Source of the DNA: Phycisphaerae bacterium
GTDB taxonomy: Bacteria; Planctomycetota; Phycisphaerae; Tepidisphaerales; Tepidisphaeraceae
Direction of reading: 5' to 3'
DNA: 9,040 nt
Assembly (NCBI GenBank): GCA_014380825.1
Contig: JACMJD010000510.1
Span: 1 to 9,040, forward strand
The first letter of the stretch is position 1. The number at the start of each line of letters is the position of its first letter. Below are positions 7,440 to 9,040 of the stretch, one piece after another. Below the pieces are notes generated by a model that did no database searches, was not told the origin of the DNA, and saw only the letters and a list, made by a program, of their open reading frames with translations. The translations under genes and the position numbers were made by a program.

Positions 7440-7931
7440 CTATCGGCGAAATTCAGCCGGTGATGAATGAACGGGAAGATTCTCGGACTTCGAAAACTCT
7501 AATCGATCTCCAAACACGACGTACCAGCGATGCTCCGCTTCATTGCGCCACGCATCCTCGGTCACGCGCCTCGAAAATGCTCGAGCGCTGACTTCAAGGG
7601 CGGGCCGCTCTATCTTCTTTACGGCACATCGGAAATCACCTTGGTCGTCGGCAGCGCTAAGCAACATCGTGAGCAGCACATCGATTGGATCCAAGACGAA
7701 CACATCGAGGTGACCAAACGTCGCAAACTTCGCGCTGCGATCGCGCCAACCGTCTGGAAGCGGCTCTGATTCATCCGCAACGCAGTCAATCTTCCTCAAC
7801 CGCCGGCTGATTCGTCCGAGCAGAAGGAGTGCGGTCCGACCGCCAACGTACAAGCGCGTCGCTGTTGCTGTGCGTTTGCCGTGTCGCTGAAGGTATCTTT
7901 CTACTGCTTTCCGCGATGTCGGCTTCTTCAG
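7440..7931 (-). pseudogene. Probable remnant or divergent nucleotidyltransferase-fold (DUF6036/AbiEii-like) ORF, CTG start
   Basis: An open frame of 163 residues if read from a CTG at 7931; there is no ATG or GTG start, and the other candidate is a TTG at 7853. Four stretches recall minimal nucleotidyltransferase-like proteins of the DUF6036/AbiEii type: RLYVGGRTALLLLGR (about 26-40, Gly-Gly nucleotide loop), LRKIDCVADE (44-53, where a DxD pair is expected but K-I-D is found), PLPDGWRDRS, and FGHLDVFVLDPIDVLLTMLL followed by a DF dipeptide where relatives usually have a D-x-x-D. From memory, relatives carry some 30-40 more residues between the DxD and the PLP segments, so an internal deletion is suspected. 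The family match is from pattern memory, not a search. It ends 7 bases before the GT26 GTG codon and is about 52-55% GC, below its neighbours. It could instead be a real short gene with an unusual start, or a fortuitous frame. Confidence 0.4.
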
Positions 7932-8071
7932 CCTGTGAGGAAGTGATGTAAATCCAGGTCGTTAACACGAGCGCAATGCTCAACTGCTCGGGCCAATCGA
8001 TACGGATCAATCTCTGGCTGTCCGAATGGAAGCCGCCAGAGTTCCTCTACAGCTTCCTCATCCTCATGCAT
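7928..8071 (-). CDS. Small acidic 47-residue hypothetical protein upstream of the nucleotidyltransferase-like ORF
   Basis: A short frame with an ATG at 8071 and a TGA at 7928-7930. It starts MHEDEEAVEEL, contains DPYRLARAVEHCARVNDLDL and ends HHFLTG. The N-terminus is strongly acidic; the middle could form an amphipathic helix; no signal peptide or membrane helix is seen. The stop overlaps the CTG that would open the next ORF in a CTGA junction, the layout of translationally coupled gene pairs (normally ATGA). Third codon positions are poor in G and C compared with the surrounding polysaccharide genes. No Shine-Dalgarno motif is visible, and the start lies 23 bases after the stem-loop at 8095-8126. 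I do not recognise the family. The frame is short enough to be chance, so the overlap is the main support. Confidence 0.35.
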   Translation of the reverse strand: MHEDEEAVEELWRLPFGQPEIDPYRLARAVEHCARVNDLDLHHFLTG

Positions 8072-8094
8072 GAGAACAGTCTAGCGGAAACGCG

Positions 8095-8126
8095 AACCGG
8101 GGTGCGATTCGCATCGCACCCCGGTT
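8095..8126 (-). terminator. Perfect 14-bp stem-loop after the sugar transferase gene (probable terminator or mRNA-processing hairpin)
   Basis: The arms 8095-8108 and 8113-8126 are exact inverted complements, with a 4-base loop that reads GCGA on the minus strand, a GNRA-type tetraloop known to be very stable. The stem is GC-rich in the middle (CCGGGGTGCG). It begins 26 bases downstream of the sugar transferase stop (8153-8155). There is no U-run after the stem on either strand (CGCGTTTCC on minus, GATTCTCT on plus), so it is not a textbook intrinsic terminator; it may block 3' exonucleases or act with Rho. Confidence 0.65.
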
Positions 8127-8152
8127 GATTCTCTGTTCGGCCTCGCGATGTG

Positions 8153-9037
8153 CTACCGCGCACCCTTCCTCAAAATCACCGCCGGGATCGTTTCCAGCAG
8201 GATGCGGATGTCGTTCCACAAGGTTCGCCGGCGGATGTACGCGACGTCCATTCGGACCCATTCGCTGAAGCTCACCTTGCTGCGGCCCTTGACCTGCCAG
8301 ATGCAGGTGAGGCCGGGGGTGACGTCGAGGCGGCGGCGGTGCCAGCGTTCGCAGGCGTCGGACTCACCAACCGGGAGCGGGCGCGGGCCGACCAGGGTCA
8401 TGTCGCCGCGGAAGACGTTCCAGAGCTGCGGCAGCTCGTCGATGCTGGTCTTGCGCAGGAATCGGCCGACGCGTGTGATGCGCGGGTCGTTGGTCAGCTT
8501 GAACGCCGGACCGTCTTGTTCGCTTAACTTTCGCAGCGCGGCCTTTTGCTCTTCGGCGTCGACAACCATCGTGCGGAATTTGAAGATCGTGAACGGCTTG
8601 CCGCCAAGACCCGCGCGTTGCTGCGTGAAGATGACAGGCCCTTTCGAGCCGAACTTGATCAGCAGCGCGGCAGTGATCATCAGCGGCGAGGCCATCAGCA
8701 TGCCGAAGCCGGCGCCCATGACGTCAACCACGCGCTTCCACCACGGCAGCGGACGAACGAGCAGGCTCTCCATGCGCTGCACGGGCGAGCGGCTGTGGCC
8801 GCGCTTGTCCAGGCCGGACTTCACGCCGTCGAGGAAGTATGGAATCAGATTTCCAACGCCAAGTGGCCGACCGTCCGCGCCGACTTCATTGCCGCGCGTC
8901 AGGCCGCTGCCATTGCCGTTCGATCCGGATTGATCCCCTGACTGACCCTGCGTGCCGTCGTTGTCGCCGGTGAACCATTTCGTGGGATACGAATACACGC
9001 TGCACAGCGGCCGCGGCGCTTTGCGCGACAGCATCAT
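8153..9037 (-). CDS. Polyprenyl-phosphate sugar-1-phosphate transferase (PglC/WcaJ-type, bacterial sugar transferase domain)
   Basis: The protein transfers a sugar 1-phosphate from an NDP-sugar to undecaprenyl phosphate, the first committed step of the repeat unit, at the inner membrane. It is 294 residues from the ATG at 9037, but the frame is still open at the window edge, so the true start may lie outside. Residues 1-95 are polar; 24-50 are rich in Gly, Ser, Asn and Gln. The catalytic domain starts at WWKRVVDVMGAGFGMLMASP (99-118), the basic-aromatic entry and proline-broken re-entrant helix of monotopic phosphoglycosyl transferases. It continues with IFTQQRAGLGGKPFTIFKFR, then the catalytic Asp-Glu pair in KTSIDELPQLWNV (D200, E201), then GDMTLVGPRPLP, and ends with the PGLTCIWQVKGR and MDVAYI segments. 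No four-helix N-terminal domain or CoA-binding domain, as in full WbaP/WcaJ, is present in the visible part. The family is certain; the sugar is not. Confidence 0.94.
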   Translation of the reverse strand: MMLSRKAPRPLCSVYSYPTKWFTGDNDGTQGQSGDQSGSNGNGSGLTRGNEVGADGRPLGVGNLIPYFLDGVKSGLDKRGHSRSPVQRMESLLVRPLPWWKRVVDVMGAGFGMLMASPLMITAALLIKFGSKGPVIFTQQRAGLGGKPFTIFKFRTMVVDAEEQKAALRKLSEQDGPAFKLTNDPRITRVGRFLRKTSIDELPQLWNVFRGDMTLVGPRPLPVGESDACERWHRRRLDVTPGLTCIWQVKGRSKVSFSEWVRMDVAYIRRRTLWNDIRILLETIPAVILRKGAR

Positions 9038-9040
9038 GCA

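Noticed and set aside
7530..7769. Plus-strand 79-residue ORF (MLRFIAPRILGHAPRK...)
   Set aside because: It lies opposite the nucleotidyltransferase-like frame, has no recognisable motif, and no ribosome-binding site was found. It is more likely an antisense shadow.
7786..8010. Minus-strand 74-residue ORF starting at a TTG
   Set aside because: It overlaps both the 47-residue ORF and the nucleotidyltransferase-like frame. The polar Ser/Arg/Thr-rich tail looks like out-of-frame translation.
8078..8083. TAGACT as a -10 box for a leaderless promoter of the 47-residue ORF
   Set aside because: No -35 element at the right distance (that stretch is the hairpin arm). A single 6-mer match is not enough.

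Overview
This window is most of a surface-polysaccharide (exopolysaccharide or O-antigen-like) biosynthesis locus. Every confidently identified gene lies on the minus strand, so transcription runs from position 9040 toward position 1. The DNA is moderately GC-rich (near or above 60% in most genes), Shine-Dalgarno motifs are weak or variable, and no tRNA, rRNA, CRISPR array or insertion sequence is visible. A Gram-negative bacterium fits; a Planctomycetota-like host is a low-confidence guess from protein style only.

Reading in transcription order: (1) a membrane sugar-phosphate transferase (8153-9037, possibly continuing past the right edge) that would load the first sugar phosphate onto a polyprenyl-phosphate carrier. 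It is followed by a perfect 14-bp stem-loop (8095-8126) that probably ends or processes the transcript. (2) A lower-GC stretch (about 7433-8094) holding a 47-codon ORF and an ORF that resembles a shortened nucleotidyltransferase-fold protein. The two overlap at a CTGA junction; this is the least ordinary part of the window. (3) A WecG/TagA/CpsF (GT26) glycosyltransferase. (4) An integral-membrane acyltransferase-3 protein. (5) A Wzx-type polysaccharide flippase. (6) A GT4 (GT-B) glycosyltransferase. (7) A GT2 (GT-A) glycosyltransferase. (8) Glucose-1-phosphate cytidylyltransferase (rfbF). (9) An NAD-dependent epimerase/dehydratase cut by the left edge.

Together the genes describe a lipid-linked repeat-unit pathway. 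The PglC/WcaJ-type transferase starts the unit, the GT26, GT4 and GT2 enzymes extend it, the acyltransferase decorates it, and the flippase moves it across the inner membrane. RfbF and the neighbouring SDR enzyme probably supply a CDP-activated sugar. Polymerase (Wzy), chain-length regulator/export (Wzz, Wza) and any further CDP-sugar enzymes are not in the window and presumably lie outside it.

Most of the window is ordinary in kind. The points that merit a second look are the cryptic two-ORF insert with its non-canonical CTG start, the strong hairpin before it, a small hairpin that covers the ribosome-binding site of the GT2 gene, and the low-complexity N-terminus of the sugar transferase.
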